Made by a program: the position numbers and the translations under genes. The notes beneath the pieces were generated by a model that searched no databases, was not told where the DNA came from, and saw only the letters and a program-made list of their open reading frames with translations. This document shows, piece by piece, positions 1 through 8,651 of a DNA stretch of 64,000 nucleotides (position 1 is the stretch's first letter; each line of letters opens with the position of its first letter). Origin of the DNA: Rhizobium grahamii CCGE 502 (GTDB lineage: Bacteria > Pseudomonadota > Alphaproteobacteria > Rhizobiales > Rhizobiaceae); assembly GCF_000298315.2 (NCBI RefSeq), contig NZ_AEYE02000035.1, positions 62,001 through 126,000 of the forward strand, in the 5' to 3' direction.

Positions 1-2
1 GC

Positions 3-404
3 ATCGCCTTTGATCCTGCGCTGGTGATCCGTGTCAAATCGAGCGAGCAGGGCGGCTATCAGGCGGGCCACGAAATGCTGCGGCTCGAGAGCAAGCCGAG
101 CGCGATCATCCTGATCTATGAACTCATGGCGATCGGTCTCTACCGCCGCCTCAACGAGGCGGGCATCGTACCCGGACGAGATCTCGCCGTGATCGGCTTT
201 CGCGAGGAACCGCGCGGTAAGTTCCTGCAGCCGTCACTGACCTGCTTTCGCATGTCGCTTCGTGATCTCGGCGTCGAACTTGCCGAAACCCTGCTCGCGA
301 CGATGCCTGCCTATGCCGAACACTATCCGAAGGGGGCCCGCAGCACGATCTGGCCGCTGGAGCTCGCCCCGGGCGAAAGCGATGCGTTTTCGCTGACCTC
401 GTAG
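3..404 (+). CDS. LacI-family transcriptional regulator, C-terminal part (5' end outside window)
   Basis: The reading frame is open from base 3, so the gene starts upstream of the window; a GTG at 24 is internal. The visible part is the end of a periplasmic-binding-protein-like effector domain: a segment on finding further family members of the region (SAIILIYELMAIGLYRRLNEAG), then GRDLAVIGF and a final strand/helix typical of LacI/GalR repressors (D-x-A-V-I-G-F is the usual VIGFDD position, here followed by REEP). The DNA-binding HTH lies outside. It stops about 165 bp before a promoter carrying two perfect LacI-type palindromes, so it is probably the repressor of the sugar operon that follows. 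The ligand is unknown but is likely the sugar or an intermediate of that operon. Confidence 0.85.
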   Translation: MAFDPALVIRVKSSEQGGYQAGHEMLRLESKPSAIILIYELMAIGLYRRLNEAGIVPGRDLAVIGFREEPRGKFLQPSLTCFRMSLRDLGVELAETLLATMPAYAEHYPKGARSTIWPLELAPGESDAFSLTS

Positions 405-568
405 GACGGCGCGTCAGGGGCGGGCGGGAATGCGATTGCAGTGCGCGAAAGAGGCACGCAGGATTGGCTTCAGCAGACCTGATTTTTTTGCTGCAATGCA
501 GCGCAGACCCGCCTAAAGTCTCGCCATTCCACGCCTTTCCGCAGCATTTATTGCCAAATTGTATGGTA

Positions 569-598
569 TTGACAGCAGGAAACGTTTCCGCTTAGTAT
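569..598 (+). promoter_or_regulatory. Sigma-70 type promoter of the sugar operon
   Basis: A perfect -35 hexamer TTGACA lies at 569-574 and a -10-like TAGTAT (4 of 6) at 593-598, with an 18-bp spacer. Transcription would start near 604-606, about 55 bases before the GTG start of the oxidoreductase gene at 660. The spacer and start point are covered by two LacI-type operators, as expected for a repressor that blocks polymerase. The start site is predicted, not measured. Confidence 0.7.
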
Positions 599-612
599 CG
601 TAAACGTTTACG
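578..612. promoter_or_regulatory. Twin LacI-type operators, 22 bp centre to centre
   Basis: Two perfect palindromes share the core AAACGTTT: GGAAACGTTTCC at 578-589 and CGTAAACGTTTACG at 599-612. Their centres (583/584 and 605/606) are 22 bp apart, two helical turns, so two repressor dimers would sit on the same face of the DNA. The first lies between the -35 and -10 boxes and the second over the expected start point. A central CG flanked by A/T-rich half-sites is the classic LacI/GalR-family pattern. The likely binder is the LacI-type protein encoded immediately upstream. Confidence 0.8.
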
Positions 613-659
613 GGATGTGTTTCGGGAGGAAAGCCGAAAACCACCCATCGGAGGAAATC

Positions 660-1694
660 GTGATTTTGAAAGCCGTTCTATGCGGGTGCGGAGCCATGTC
701 CAAAGGCTGGTTGCGTGCCATCAAGGAAACCCCGGCGTTGGCAGCCGCCATCGCGGTCCGGGGCCTCGTCGACGTCAATCCGGCAGCCGCCGAAGCGCTG
801 GCAGCCGAGTTCGGACTCGAGGGCGTCGTCACCGGCACGGACCTGTCCGACGTCATTGCACGGACGAACGCAGACATCGTGCTCGATGTCGTGGTGCCCT
901 CCGCACGCTTCAACATTGTCTCTACCGCGCTGAAGGCCGGATGCCACGTGCTTAGCGAGAAGCCGATGGCGACGTCGCTGGTTGAAGGGGCAGCACTGAT
1001 CGATCTTGCCGCCGAAACCGGCAAGATCCATGCCATCATCCAGAACCGCCGCTTCATATCGGGCGTGCGCCGCATGCACCGCTTCGTCAAGAGCGGTGCG
1101 ATCGGGGACCTTACCGCCATTCATTGCGACTTCTTTCTCGGCCCCCATTTTGGCGGGTTCCGCGAGGAGATGGACAACGTCCTCCTCCTCGACATGGCCA
1201 TTCATACCTTCGACGCGGCGCGTTTCGTCGCCGACAAGAAGCCACTTGCCGTCTATTGCGTCGAGCGCAATCCGAAGGGCTCATGGTACAGGCATGGTGC
1301 CACCGCCAATGCAACTTTCGAATTTTCTGATGATGTCGTTTTTACCTATCGCGGCTCCTGGTGCGCCGAGGGGGAGCGCACGAGCTGGGAAAGCGAATGG
1401 CGTCTCGTCGGCTCGCGCGGCATGTTGACCTGGGACGGCGCCGACACGTTCAGCGCCGCCGTCGCCGGCACCGACCCTGGCCTGCTGCATGGCTTTGTGC
1501 CCGTAAACGTTCCCGGCCCGATGCATGAAGAAGAGACGCACGGTCATGCCAGCGTCATGTCTGACTTCGTCGAGGCAATCAGATCAGGCAAGCGCCCGGA
1601 AACCGCAAGCTCCGACAACATCAGGAGCCTTGCCATGGTCTTTGGCGCGATTGAGAGCGCCAAAACCGGCAAGCGCATCGAAATTTCAGCATAA
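660..1694 (+). CDS. Gfo/Idh/MocA-family NAD(P)-dependent oxidoreductase
   Basis: 344 residues. The N-terminal Rossmann fold shows ILKAVLCGCGAMSKG (dinucleotide-binding loop near residues 3-14) and the family motif EKPMATS, whose lysine is the usual catalytic lysine; the rest is the mixed alpha/beta substrate domain. Start chosen: GTG at 660, preceded at five bases by GGAGG (650-654); an upstream in-frame ATG at 615 overlaps the operator region and has no ribosome site. Family members oxidise or reduce sugars, inositols and sugar acids. It is the first gene of an operon with a TIM-barrel isomerase and a sugar importer, so it probably oxidises the imported sugar or polyol in the cytoplasm; the substrate cannot be named. 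A LacI-like sequence lies inside the gene at 1503-1514. Confidence 0.85.
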   Translation: MILKAVLCGCGAMSKGWLRAIKETPALAAAIAVRGLVDVNPAAAEALAAEFGLEGVVTGTDLSDVIARTNADIVLDVVVPSARFNIVSTALKAGCHVLSEKPMATSLVEGAALIDLAAETGKIHAIIQNRRFISGVRRMHRFVKSGAIGDLTAIHCDFFLGPHFGGFREEMDNVLLLDMAIHTFDAARFVADKKPLAVYCVERNPKGSWYRHGATANATFEFSDDVVFTYRGSWCAEGERTSWESEWRLVGSRGMLTWDGADTFSAAVAGTDPGLLHGFVPVNVPGPMHEEETHGHASVMSDFVEAIRSGKRPETASSDNIRSLAMVFGAIESAKTGKRIEISA

Positions 1695-1705
1695 GGAAAG
1701 TGATT

Positions 1706-2608
1706 GTGAGCAATCCCGCCAACTCCATTCGTATCGGTACCATGGTCAGCGCCTCCAAGAGCGGCGCCGACAAGCGCATTGGCCAGATCGCCGATATGGG
1801 CTTCGAAAGCTTCGAGCCCTTCTTCTGGCAGACGACGAACCGGCAGGATCTTGCCGAGCTCGGAAAGCGCTGCATCGACGCCATCGGCGACCGCGACATC
1901 ACGATTTCGACGCTCGGCATGTTCGGCAATCCGCTCGAAACCACCGAGATCGACCTAGAGACGCTGCAGGGCTGGAAGGACTGCATCGACAACGCCCACC
2001 ATTTCGGAGCAACCTGCGTTGCCGGATTTACCGGCCGTGTCCGCAACAAGCCGCTGACCGACAGCCTGCCGCGCTACAAGGAAATCTGGAGCGAGCTTGC
2101 CAAGCGCGCGGCCGACAAGGGCATCAAGATCGCTTTTGAAAACTGCGCCATGGACGGCAACTGGGCGACCGGCGACTGGAACATCGCTCACAACCCCGAC
2201 GCCTGGGAACTGATCTTCAACGAGACCCCGGACGACAACATCGGCATTGAATGGGAGCCCTGCCATCAGATGGTCTACCTGATCGAGCCGTTGCCGCAGA
2301 TCCGCAAATGGGCCAAGAAGATCTTCCACGTGCATGGCAAGGACGCGACCATCCGCTGGGACGTCATCAGGGAGCACGGCATCTTCGGCAAGGAGAAGTT
2401 TGTCTTCATGCGCACACCAGGCTTTGGTGACAGCAACTGGACGGACATCATTTCCGAACTGCGCCTTGCCGGCTGGTCCGGGTCGATCGACATCGAAGGC
2501 TGGCATGATCCGGTGTATCGCGACCAACTTGAGATGACTGGCCAGGTTCATGCGCTCAACCACCTCAAGCATGCCCGGGGCGGCGCTTTCGTCGTCGATC
2601 CGGTTTGA
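1706..2608 (+). CDS. Sugar phosphate isomerase/epimerase-like TIM-barrel protein
   Basis: About 300 residues of the xylose-isomerase-like (AP endonuclease 2) TIM barrel. Metal-ligand-type acidic and histidine residues are visible in IAFENCAMDG, NIGIEWEPCHQM, FHVHGKDA and SIDIEGWHDP, in the order seen in IolE/IolI and tagatose-epimerase-like enzymes. Start chosen: GTG at 1706, eight bases after AAGGA (1693-1697); the GTG at 1700 would lie too close to it. It begins just after the oxidoreductase stop, so the two are surely co-transcribed. Pairing with a Gfo/Idh/MocA enzyme suggests consecutive steps on one carbohydrate (oxidation then isomerisation, epimerisation or dehydration). The exact reaction is unknown. 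Confidence 0.85.
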   Translation: MSNPANSIRIGTMVSASKSGADKRIGQIADMGFESFEPFFWQTTNRQDLAELGKRCIDAIGDRDITISTLGMFGNPLETTEIDLETLQGWKDCIDNAHHFGATCVAGFTGRVRNKPLTDSLPRYKEIWSELAKRAADKGIKIAFENCAMDGNWATGDWNIAHNPDAWELIFNETPDDNIGIEWEPCHQMVYLIEPLPQIRKWAKKIFHVHGKDATIRWDVIREHGIFGKEKFVFMRTPGFGDSNWTDIISELRLAGWSGSIDIEGWHDPVYRDQLEMTGQVHALNHLKHARGGAFVVDPV

Positions 2609-2673
2609 TGGAATAGTGGCCGGCGAGGAGGAATCGCCGGTTTTTCAAGGGATAACCACCAAGGAGGAGAACT

Positions 2674-3906
2674 ATGGGTATCCGCAAGTTTGCAATGATC
2701 GGCGCCGTGGCGCTTGCAGGCGTTTCTCTCTTCGGCCTTTCCGCGAAGGCCGAGGATGTCACCCTGACACTATGGTCGCTGGACAAGGACATCCAGCCGG
2801 CGCCCAATCTCGTCAAGGAATTCAACGCCCAGAACAACGGCATCAAGATCGAGTATCGCCTGATCCAGTTCGATGACGTCGTCACCGAAGCGATGCGCGC
2901 CTATGCCACCGGACAGGCACCCGACATCATTGCCGTCGACAACCCCGAGCATGCGATGTTTGCCTCGCGTGGGGCCTTTCTCGACCTCACCGACATGGTG
3001 AAGTCGTCTTCGGTCATCAAGCCGGACAACTATTTCCCGGGTCCGCTGAAGTCCGTCGAGTGGGATGGGAAGTACTTTGGCGTGCCCAAGGCGACGAACA
3101 CGATCGCGCTCTACTACAACAAGGAGATGTTCAAGGCGAAGGGCCTCGACCCGAACAAGCCGCCGCAGACCTGGGACGAGCTTGTCGAGGATGCGCGCAA
3201 GCTCACCGATCCCGCCAAGAACGTCTATGGTCTCGCCTTCTCCGCCAAGGCGAACGAGGAGGGCACCTTCCAGTTCCTTCCCTGGGCTCAGATGGGCGGC
3301 GGCAGCTACGAGAACATCAATGCCGAGGGTGCAGTGAAGGCGCTGGAAACCTGGAAGACGATCATGGACGAGAAGCTCGCGTCTCCTGATACGTTGACAC
3401 GCGGCCAGTGGGACTCCACCGGCACCTTCAATTCAGGAAATGCCGCCATGGCGATCTCCGGCCCCTGGGAGCTTGATCGTATGACGAAGGAAGCGAAGTT
3501 CGACTGGGGTGTTGCCCTGCTTCCGGTTCCGAAAGAGGGCGCCGAGCGCTCCTCGGCAATGGGCGACTTCAACTGGGCGATCTTCGCCAGCACGAAGCAT
3601 CCGGCCGAAGCTTTCAAGGCGCTCGAGTTCTTCGCCTCCCAGGATGACAAGATGTTCAAGAACTACGGCCAGCTTCCGGCCCGTTCCGACATCACCATTC
3701 CTGCGACCGGCGAAAAGCTCAAGGATGACGGGCTGAAAGTCTTCATTGAACAGCTGAAATACGCCAAGCCGCGCGGTCCACACCCGCAGTGGCCGAAGAT
3801 CTCCAAGGCAATCCAGGACGCCATCCAGGCTGCCCTGACCGGTCAGATGTCGGCGAAGGAAGCACTCGACCAGGCTGCCGACAAGATCAAGGCCGTGCTC
3901 GGCTAA
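2674..3906 (+). CDS. Sugar ABC transporter substrate-binding protein (MalE/UgpB type)
   Basis: 410 residues. A Sec signal peptide is evident: basic start MGIRKF, a hydrophobic core, and an AKA cleavage site near residue 26. The mature protein begins [13 protein letters not shown] and contains the family 1 solute-binding features [16 protein letters not shown] and [21 protein letters not shown] strong ribosome site AAGGAGGAGA (2661-2670) sits just before the ATG. It acts in the periplasm, delivering a sugar to the two permeases encoded downstream. A hairpin between this gene and the permease genes (3923-3942) could favour higher levels of the binding protein, as is common in such operons. The ligand is not identifiable from sequence. 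Confidence 0.93.
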   Translation: MGIRKFAMIGAVALAGVSLFGLSAKAEDVTLTLWSLDKDIQPAPNLVKEFNAQNNGIKIEYRLIQFDDVVTEAMRAYATGQAPDIIAVDNPEHAMFASRGAFLDLTDMVKSSSVIKPDNYFPGPLKSVEWDGKYFGVPKATNTIALYYNKEMFKAKGLDPNKPPQTWDELVEDARKLTDPAKNVYGLAFSAKANEEGTFQFLPWAQMGGGSYENINAEGAVKALETWKTIMDEKLASPDTLTRGQWDSTGTFNSGNAAMAISGPWELDRMTKEAKFDWGVALLPVPKEGAERSSAMGDFNWAIFASTKHPAEAFKALEFFASQDDKMFKNYGQLPARSDITIPATGEKLKDDGLKVFIEQLKYAKPRGPHPQWPKISKAIQDAIQAALTGQMSAKEALDQAADKIKAVLG

Positions 3907-3922
3907 CCCTTTCCGAACAACC

Positions 3923-3942
3923 GGATGGCTTTCGGGCCATCC
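3923..3942 (+). other. Intercistronic hairpin after the binding-protein gene
   Basis: GGATGGC (3923-3929) and GCCATCC (3936-3942) form a perfect 7-bp stem with loop TTTCGG. No T-tract follows, so it is more likely an mRNA-stabilising or partially terminating structure between the binding-protein gene and the permease genes than a full terminator. A second palindrome CCTCCCGGGAGG follows at 3951-3962. Confidence 0.5.
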
Positions 3943-4016
3943 CACCATTTCCTCCCGGGAGGGGCTGTGTTTCAGCGCAAGCTTAAGGCAGCCCCGTTCG
4001 GAGTATCGGAGGATCG

Positions 4017-4919
4017 ATGAAACGGATTCTTTCAAGCGTCAGGGACGGCCGCGGCTTCGACATCGTGCTCGTCGCCTTTCCGCTGGCGTTCCTGTTCCTC
4101 ATGGCGGGACTGCCACTCATCTACAACGTGGTGATGAGCTTCCAGGAGGTTGACATGTTCAGCCTCGGGACCTTCTCGCGCCCCTTCGTCGGTTTCAAGA
4201 ATTACACGGATCTCTTTGCCCAGCCGGAAACGTGGCCGATCCTCGGCAACACGGTGATCTTCGTCCTTGGCTCAATCGCCGGGCAGTTCCTGATCGGCTT
4301 TGGCCTCGCCCTGTTCTTCTGGGTCAGTTTCCCCGGCGCCTCCTGGCTGAGAGGTCTGTTTCTGGTCTCCTGGGTCATGCCCGGCCTCGTCGTCGGCGCG
4401 ATCTGGAACTGGATCCTCTCGGGCGACTTCGGTGTCCTCAACTTCATCCTGAAGGAGAGCGGCATCATCAGCGGCAACATCTTCTGGCGTTCCGATCCGC
4501 ACTTCTCGCTCTATGCCGTGATCATCGCCAATGTCTGGCTTGGAACAGCCTTCAACATGATCCTGCTGTCGGTCGGCCTGTCTGGCATTCCCGGCGATCT
4601 CTACGAAGCAGCCGAGCTTGATGGCGCCAACGCCTGGCAGCGCTTCTGGACGATCACGCTGCCGATGATGCGCTCGACAATCGGCGCCATCATCGCGCTT
4701 GGTCTGATCTTCACATTACAGCAGTTCGACCTCTTTGCCGCCATTACCTCGGGTGGCCCGAACAATTCGTCCAACGTCACGCAATACTGGGCTTGGGACC
4801 TATCCTTCCGCCAGTATGATTTCGCCAAGGGTGCGACCATTTCCGTCATCATGATTGTCTTCGTCATGTTCGCCTCGGTCGTCTATGTCCGCTCGACACG
4901 CCATGAGGTGCGGGGATGA
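4017..4919 (+). CDS. Sugar ABC transporter permease (MalF/UgpA type)
   Basis: 300 residues with about six hydrophobic segments, the first around residues 18-40 (IVLVAFPLAFLFLMAGLPLI). The cytoplasmic EAA loop that docks on the ATPase is clear: EAAELDGANAWQRFWTITLP, around residues 199-218. The ATG at 4017 follows GGAGG at 4008-4012. The gene overlaps the next permease by four bases (ATGA), so the two are translationally coupled, as is usual for the two membrane subunits of a CUT1-type sugar importer. It forms half of the inner-membrane channel for the sugar bound by the product of 2674-3906. Confidence 0.93.
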   Translation: MKRILSSVRDGRGFDIVLVAFPLAFLFLMAGLPLIYNVVMSFQEVDMFSLGTFSRPFVGFKNYTDLFAQPETWPILGNTVIFVLGSIAGQFLIGFGLALFFWVSFPGASWLRGLFLVSWVMPGLVVGAIWNWILSGDFGVLNFILKESGIISGNIFWRSDPHFSLYAVIIANVWLGTAFNMILLSVGLSGIPGDLYEAAELDGANAWQRFWTITLPMMRSTIGAIIALGLIFTLQQFDLFAAITSGGPNNSSNVTQYWAWDLSFRQYDFAKGATISVIMIVFVMFASVVYVRSTRHEVRG

Positions 4920-5743
4920 GCGAGACGATACGCAACCGCATGATGCTCGTGATCGCCATCCTGATGGCCGCGATCTATCTGTTCCCGCTCTATTGGATGT
5001 ATATCACCGCACTTAAGGGCGGATCCGAGATGTTCGCCACGCCGCCGAGCTTCTGGCCGGCCGAGCCGCAGTGGGGCACCTTCAGCTATGTCTGGGAAAG
5101 CCGCGGCATGGGCCGCTACCTCTGGAACTCGGTGGTCATCGCCGTCGGCGCGGTCACGCTGATCACCGTGCTCGGCGTCGGCTGCGCCTACGTGCTGGCA
5201 CGCTACCGCAACGTCTGGGTCGACATCGGTCTCTTTCTCATCCTGATGCTGCAGGTTCTGCCGGCGTCGCTGATGGTGACGCCGATCTTTGTCGGCTTCT
5301 CGCAGCTCGGAATGCTCGATTATCCGCGTCTAGCCGTCATCATCGCGATTGCCGCAAAAAGCATGCCCTTCTTCGTCGTCCTGGTCAGGGCCACATTCAT
5401 GGCAGTGCCGATGGAACTCGAGGAGGCTGCGCTTGTCGACGGAAACAGCCGCGTCGGCGCCTTTTTCACCATCGTCCTGCCGCTTGCCCGAAACGGCATC
5501 CTGGTCAGCGCGATCCTGATCTTCATGCAGGCCTTCGGCGAGTTCGTCTATTCGAAATCGATGATTCAGGCAGCCGAGCTTCAGCCGGCTAGCGTTGGCC
5601 TCAACTCCTTCATGGGGCCGAATACCAACGAATGGAACAACATCATGGCCTACGCGACGATGTATGTGACACCGATCCTCGCCATTTTCGTCCTCTTGCA
5701 GCGCCGCATAGTATCCGGCCTCACCTCTGGAGCCCTCAAATGA
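4916..5743 (+). CDS. Sugar ABC transporter permease (MalG/UgpE type)
   Basis: 275 residues, about six membrane segments, beginning with MMLVIAILMAAIYLFPLYWM. The EAA loop is EEAALVDGNSRVGAFFTIVL, near residues 164-183. Start ATG at 4916 overlaps the stop of the preceding permease, and the stop codon overlaps the ATPase start at 5740 by the same ATGA arrangement. It is the second membrane subunit of the CUT1-type importer. Homologous permeases are about 270-290 residues, so it is full length. Confidence 0.93.
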   Translation: MSETIRNRMMLVIAILMAAIYLFPLYWMYITALKGGSEMFATPPSFWPAEPQWGTFSYVWESRGMGRYLWNSVVIAVGAVTLITVLGVGCAYVLARYRNVWVDIGLFLILMLQVLPASLMVTPIFVGFSQLGMLDYPRLAVIIAIAAKSMPFFVVLVRATFMAVPMELEEAALVDGNSRVGAFFTIVLPLARNGILVSAILIFMQAFGEFVYSKSMIQAAELQPASVGLNSFMGPNTNEWNNIMAYATMYVTPILAIFVLLQRRIVSGLTSGALK

Positions 5744-6810
5744 CCAGTCAGATCGAGCTCAGCGGCGTCAACAAGCATTATGGTGCATTTCACGCCTTGA
5801 AGAACATCAACCTGTCGATTGCCAAGGGTACCTTCGTCGCACTTGTCGGCCCGTCCGGCTGTGGAAAGTCGACCCTTCTGCGGTCGCTTGCAGGGCTTGA
5901 AAGCATCTCGGAAGGCGAGCTCAAGATCGCCGGCGAACGCATGAACAACGTGCCGCCACGCAAGCGCGACGTCGCCATGGTGTTCCAGTCATACGCGCTC
6001 TACCCGCATATGACGGTGGAGGAAAACCTCACCTACAGTCTGCGCATACGCGGTGTTGCAAAGGCTGAGGCCAGGAAGGCAGCAGCGGACGTTGCTGCGA
6101 CCACCGGCCTGTCGCATCTGCTGAAACGCTACCCGCGCGAGCTGTCAGGTGGGCAGCGCCAGCGTGTCGCGATGAGCCGCGCCATCATCCGCCACCCGAA
6201 GGCCTTCCTGTTCGACGAACCGCTTTCAAACCTCGACGCCGCCCTTCGCGTCCATATGCGCAAGGAAATCCGCGCGCTGCATGATCGGCTGCACGCGACC
6301 TCCGTCTACGTGACCCATGACCAGATCGAAGCCATGACCATGGCCGATCATGTCGTCGTCATGCGCGAAGGCGTGATCGAGCAGCAGGGCAAGCCGCTTG
6401 ATCTCTACGACAAACCCGCCAACAAGTTCGTCGCGGGCTTCATTGGATCGCCCGCCATGAACTTCATTCCGGCTCTGGTCGCCGAGGACGGCAAAAGCCT
6501 GACGATCGATCTCGGTACCGTCAAGCACAGGATAGCGATCGATCATCAGGTGCAGACGGGTCGCAAGGTCACTGTCGGCATCCGCCCCGAGCATATCGGC
6601 ATCACCGCAGCAGGGCAGGGGATCTTCGACGTCCCAGTGTCGGTGGTCGAATCGACAGGCTCCTCCACCTTCGTCACCGCATCGACGACCCCTGAGCTGA
6701 CGGTTGTCGAGACGGGCCGGGGAACTGCCCGCGCCGGCGAGATGATCGGCATGAACGTCGATCCCGCGAACCTGCATCTTTTCGACGAGACAAGCGGGCT
6801 GCGCCTCTGA
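5740..6810 (+). CDS. Sugar ABC transporter ATP-binding protein (MalK/UgpC type)
   Basis: 356 residues. Walker A GPSGCGKST at 37-45, Q-loop FQSYALYPHM near 82-91, signature LSGGQRQRV from 135, Walker B FLFDEP with D159 and E160, and the H-loop in VYVTHDQ. The C-terminal 120 residues form the TOBE/OB regulatory domain of MalK-like ATPases, including IRPEHIG. Start chosen: ATG at 5740, overlapping the permease stop by four bases; an in-frame ATG at 5632 lies inside the permease and is a shadow extension. It powers the sugar importer from the cytoplasmic side. This completes binding protein, two permeases and ATPase in canonical order. Confidence 0.94.
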   Translation: MTSQIELSGVNKHYGAFHALKNINLSIAKGTFVALVGPSGCGKSTLLRSLAGLESISEGELKIAGERMNNVPPRKRDVAMVFQSYALYPHMTVEENLTYSLRIRGVAKAEARKAAADVAATTGLSHLLKRYPRELSGGQRQRVAMSRAIIRHPKAFLFDEPLSNLDAALRVHMRKEIRALHDRLHATSVYVTHDQIEAMTMADHVVVMREGVIEQQGKPLDLYDKPANKFVAGFIGSPAMNFIPALVAEDGKSLTIDLGTVKHRIAIDHQVQTGRKVTVGIRPEHIGITAAGQGIFDVPVSVVESTGSSTFVTASTTPELTVVETGRGTARAGEMIGMNVDPANLHLFDETSGLRL

Positions 6811-6819
6811 TGTCGAGAA

Positions 6820-6843
6820 GCGGCCGGACGACAATCCGGCCGC
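6820..6843. terminator. Stem-loop between convergent genes
   Basis: GCGGCCGGA (6820-6828) and TCCGGCCGC (6835-6843) form a perfect 9-bp G+C-rich stem with a 6-base loop. It sits ten bases after the ATPase stop and ten bases before the end of the aldo/keto reductase gene on the other strand. It lacks a clear T-tract in either direction, so it may be a weak intrinsic terminator or an mRNA 3'-end-protecting structure serving both genes. Confidence 0.55.
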
Positions 6844-6852
6844 CGATCGATC

Positions 6853-7884
6853 CTAGCGGCCGCCTTCCATTTTGCGGTGCCGCTGGTTCGTCCCGCCGGC
6901 TCCGTATGGATAGTCGGCCACAACAGGCTGGCTGATTTCGCTCAGCCTCGCCATCTCCTCCTCCGACAGGACAAGCTTTGCCGCCGCGAGGTTATCGGCG
7001 AGCTGTTCGTTCGTTCGGGCTCCCAGAATGACCGAGGTCACCGCCGGCCGCGCTGCCGTCCAGGACAATGCGACCTGCGCCATGCTTACGCCACGGGTCT
7101 TGGCAACGTCCGCCACGGTGTCGATAATTGCCCAGGTTCGCTCCTGCGCGTTGCGGTTCGCGTAGGATTCCATTCCCCTTGCGGGATTTTCGCCGAGACG
7201 GGTGGTGCCTGTCGGGGTCTCGTCGCGCCGATACTTGCCGGTCAGCCAGCCGCCGCCAAGCGGCGACCACGGTAGCAGGCCCATGCCGGCATCCTGGCAG
7301 GCAGCAACGATCTCAAGCTCGATGTCGCGCACCAGGAGGCTGTACTGGGGTTGCAGCGTCACCGGCAGGCTGTAGCCCCGCGCCTTGGCAATCTCCGCTG
7401 CCTTGGCAATTTGCCACCCGACATAGTTCGAAAATCCATAATAGCCGATCTTGCCTGCGGAAACAGCATCGTCGAGGAACCGCAATGTCTCCTCGATCGG
7501 CGTCAGCGCATCCCATGCATGCATCTGGTAGAGATCGATATGGTCAAGGCCGAGGCGCGCAAGCGAAGCGTCGAGAGCTTGGTTGAGGTGGCGACGCGAC
7601 AGCCCGATGTCGTTCGGGCCTTGCCCCATCGGAAACCGGCCCTTTGTCGCAATGACAGCCTGTTTGGCTTCCGTCGGCCGCTGCTTCAGCCAGCGGCCGA
7701 TGATTTCCTCTGATGCTCCGGCGCTGTAGACGTCGGCCGTGTCGATGAAGTTGCCGCCCCAGGCGAAGTAATCGTCGAGCAGCCTGTGCGATGCCGCTTC
7801 GTCTGCCTCAGCACCGAATGTCATCGTGCCGAGGCAATAGGCGGTCACGACCGCACCGCTGTTGCCGAGCCTGCGATAGTCCAT
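6853..7884 (-). CDS. Aldo/keto reductase
   Basis: 343 residues of the AKR TIM-barrel family. The catalytic tetrad is complete: D48 (FIDTAD), Y53 (DVYSAG), K81 (IATKG) and H122 (YQMHAWD). The C-terminal region ALSWTAARPAVTSVILGART is the usual NADPH-binding segment. The ATG start is preceded by GAGGAGGATCTCC on the minus strand. It is convergent with the sugar operon and not part of it. The closest recognisable group is the bacterial AKR11/YajO-like reductases, which reduce aldehydes and ketones; the physiological substrate is unknown. Length is normal for the family. Confidence 0.9.
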   Translation of the reverse strand: MDYRRLGNSGAVVTAYCLGTMTFGAEADEAASHRLLDDYFAWGGNFIDTADVYSAGASEEIIGRWLKQRPTEAKQAVIATKGRFPMGQGPNDIGLSRRHLNQALDASLARLGLDHIDLYQMHAWDALTPIEETLRFLDDAVSAGKIGYYGFSNYVGWQIAKAAEIAKARGYSLPVTLQPQYSLLVRDIELEIVAACQDAGMGLLPWSPLGGGWLTGKYRRDETPTGTTRLGENPARGMESYANRNAQERTWAIIDTVADVAKTRGVSMAQVALSWTAARPAVTSVILGARTNEQLADNLAAAKLVLSEEEMARLSEISQPVVADYPYGAGGTNQRHRKMEGGR

Positions 7885-8225
7885 GGAGATCCTCCTCTTC
7901 TTGACCGGAAAGATTTGCCTGAGCCTCTGAAATCGTACGCGACGACATCCGATGTGATTCCGAGCTTGCCAGGAAACACGGGTATCTACGACTTCTCACG
8001 ACAACCGAGACGATACAAGCGACAAGTTCGTGACATTGACGGTCGGCAGCAGGTTGCACTCCCGAACCCAGAGACTATGAGTAACGGTAGAGCAACTGTC
8101 GCAGGCTCATATAGAGGGGTTGGCAAAAACAGAAGCCCTGCCGCAGCCATGCCCGGCTCCGGCAGCCTCGTACGCCGACATCAAAACAGCGTTGCGACTG
8201 TCCGGAGCAGCTCTGGGTAAAGTGA
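7885..8225. other. Intergenic stretch without a supported gene
   Basis: About 340 bases between the reductase start and the end of the small HTH gene. It should contain the minus-strand promoter of the reductase. Open frames across it have no ribosome site, no start context and no recognisable domain, so I do not call a gene. Confidence 0.5.
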
Positions 8226-8453
8226 CTAAGCGGGCTTTGCTACACTCGGATCTTCCGAAAGAACGCGCGCCTCGAGAATAGAAACGCCATAGGCTGCCAT
8301 CAGCCACAGGCACAAGGCTACGCAACGCGGAACGGATTGCTCGCCGGTGGCCAACCGCCGCCTGGTTTGTTCGTCGATCCCGAGCAGTTCCTGAATGTCG
8401 CTTGCCGACATTCTCGCGACCTCCACGGCCGCTCTAAATTCGGACGGTGTCAT
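8226..8453 (-). CDS. Small XRE/Cro-like helix-turn-helix protein
   Basis: 75 residues. The segment SASDIQELLGIDEQTRRRLATGEQSVP (about residues 15-41, split here only by loops) has the helix-turn-helix pattern of small XRE-type proteins common in rhizobia: scanning helix, GID turn, recognition helix, then a short hydrophobic helix CVALCLWLMAAYG. Start chosen: ATG at 8453, with GGGGG five bases upstream on the minus strand; the longer open frame to 8555 lacks a ribosome site. A role in transcription control is likely; its target is unknown. It is a lone gene between the reductase and the methyltransferase. Confidence 0.6.
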   Translation of the reverse strand: MTPSEFRAAVEVARMSASDIQELLGIDEQTRRRLATGEQSVPRCVALCLWLMAAYGVSILEARVLSEDPSVAKPA

Positions 8454-8651
8454 GTTACCCCCTAGCGCGGTTCCGACCGCGCATCTCCTCCAATCAGGGG
8501 CAACCCTTCCATCGGGGCATCCGCATCCAAGATCAGAGCATTGTTCCAATTCCAAGCGGGCAGCAGCGCCTGGCTCAAGAACATCCGCTCGACCTGGCGG
8601 CCGAGCATCGGGCTACAAGTCCCATGCTCAGCCGGTGTCGGAAGCCTGTGT

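Noticed and set aside
7786-8220. Plus-strand frame of 144 codons over the reductase promoter region
   Set aside because: Half of it is antisense to the reductase gene and the rest has no ribosome site or similarity to a known domain.
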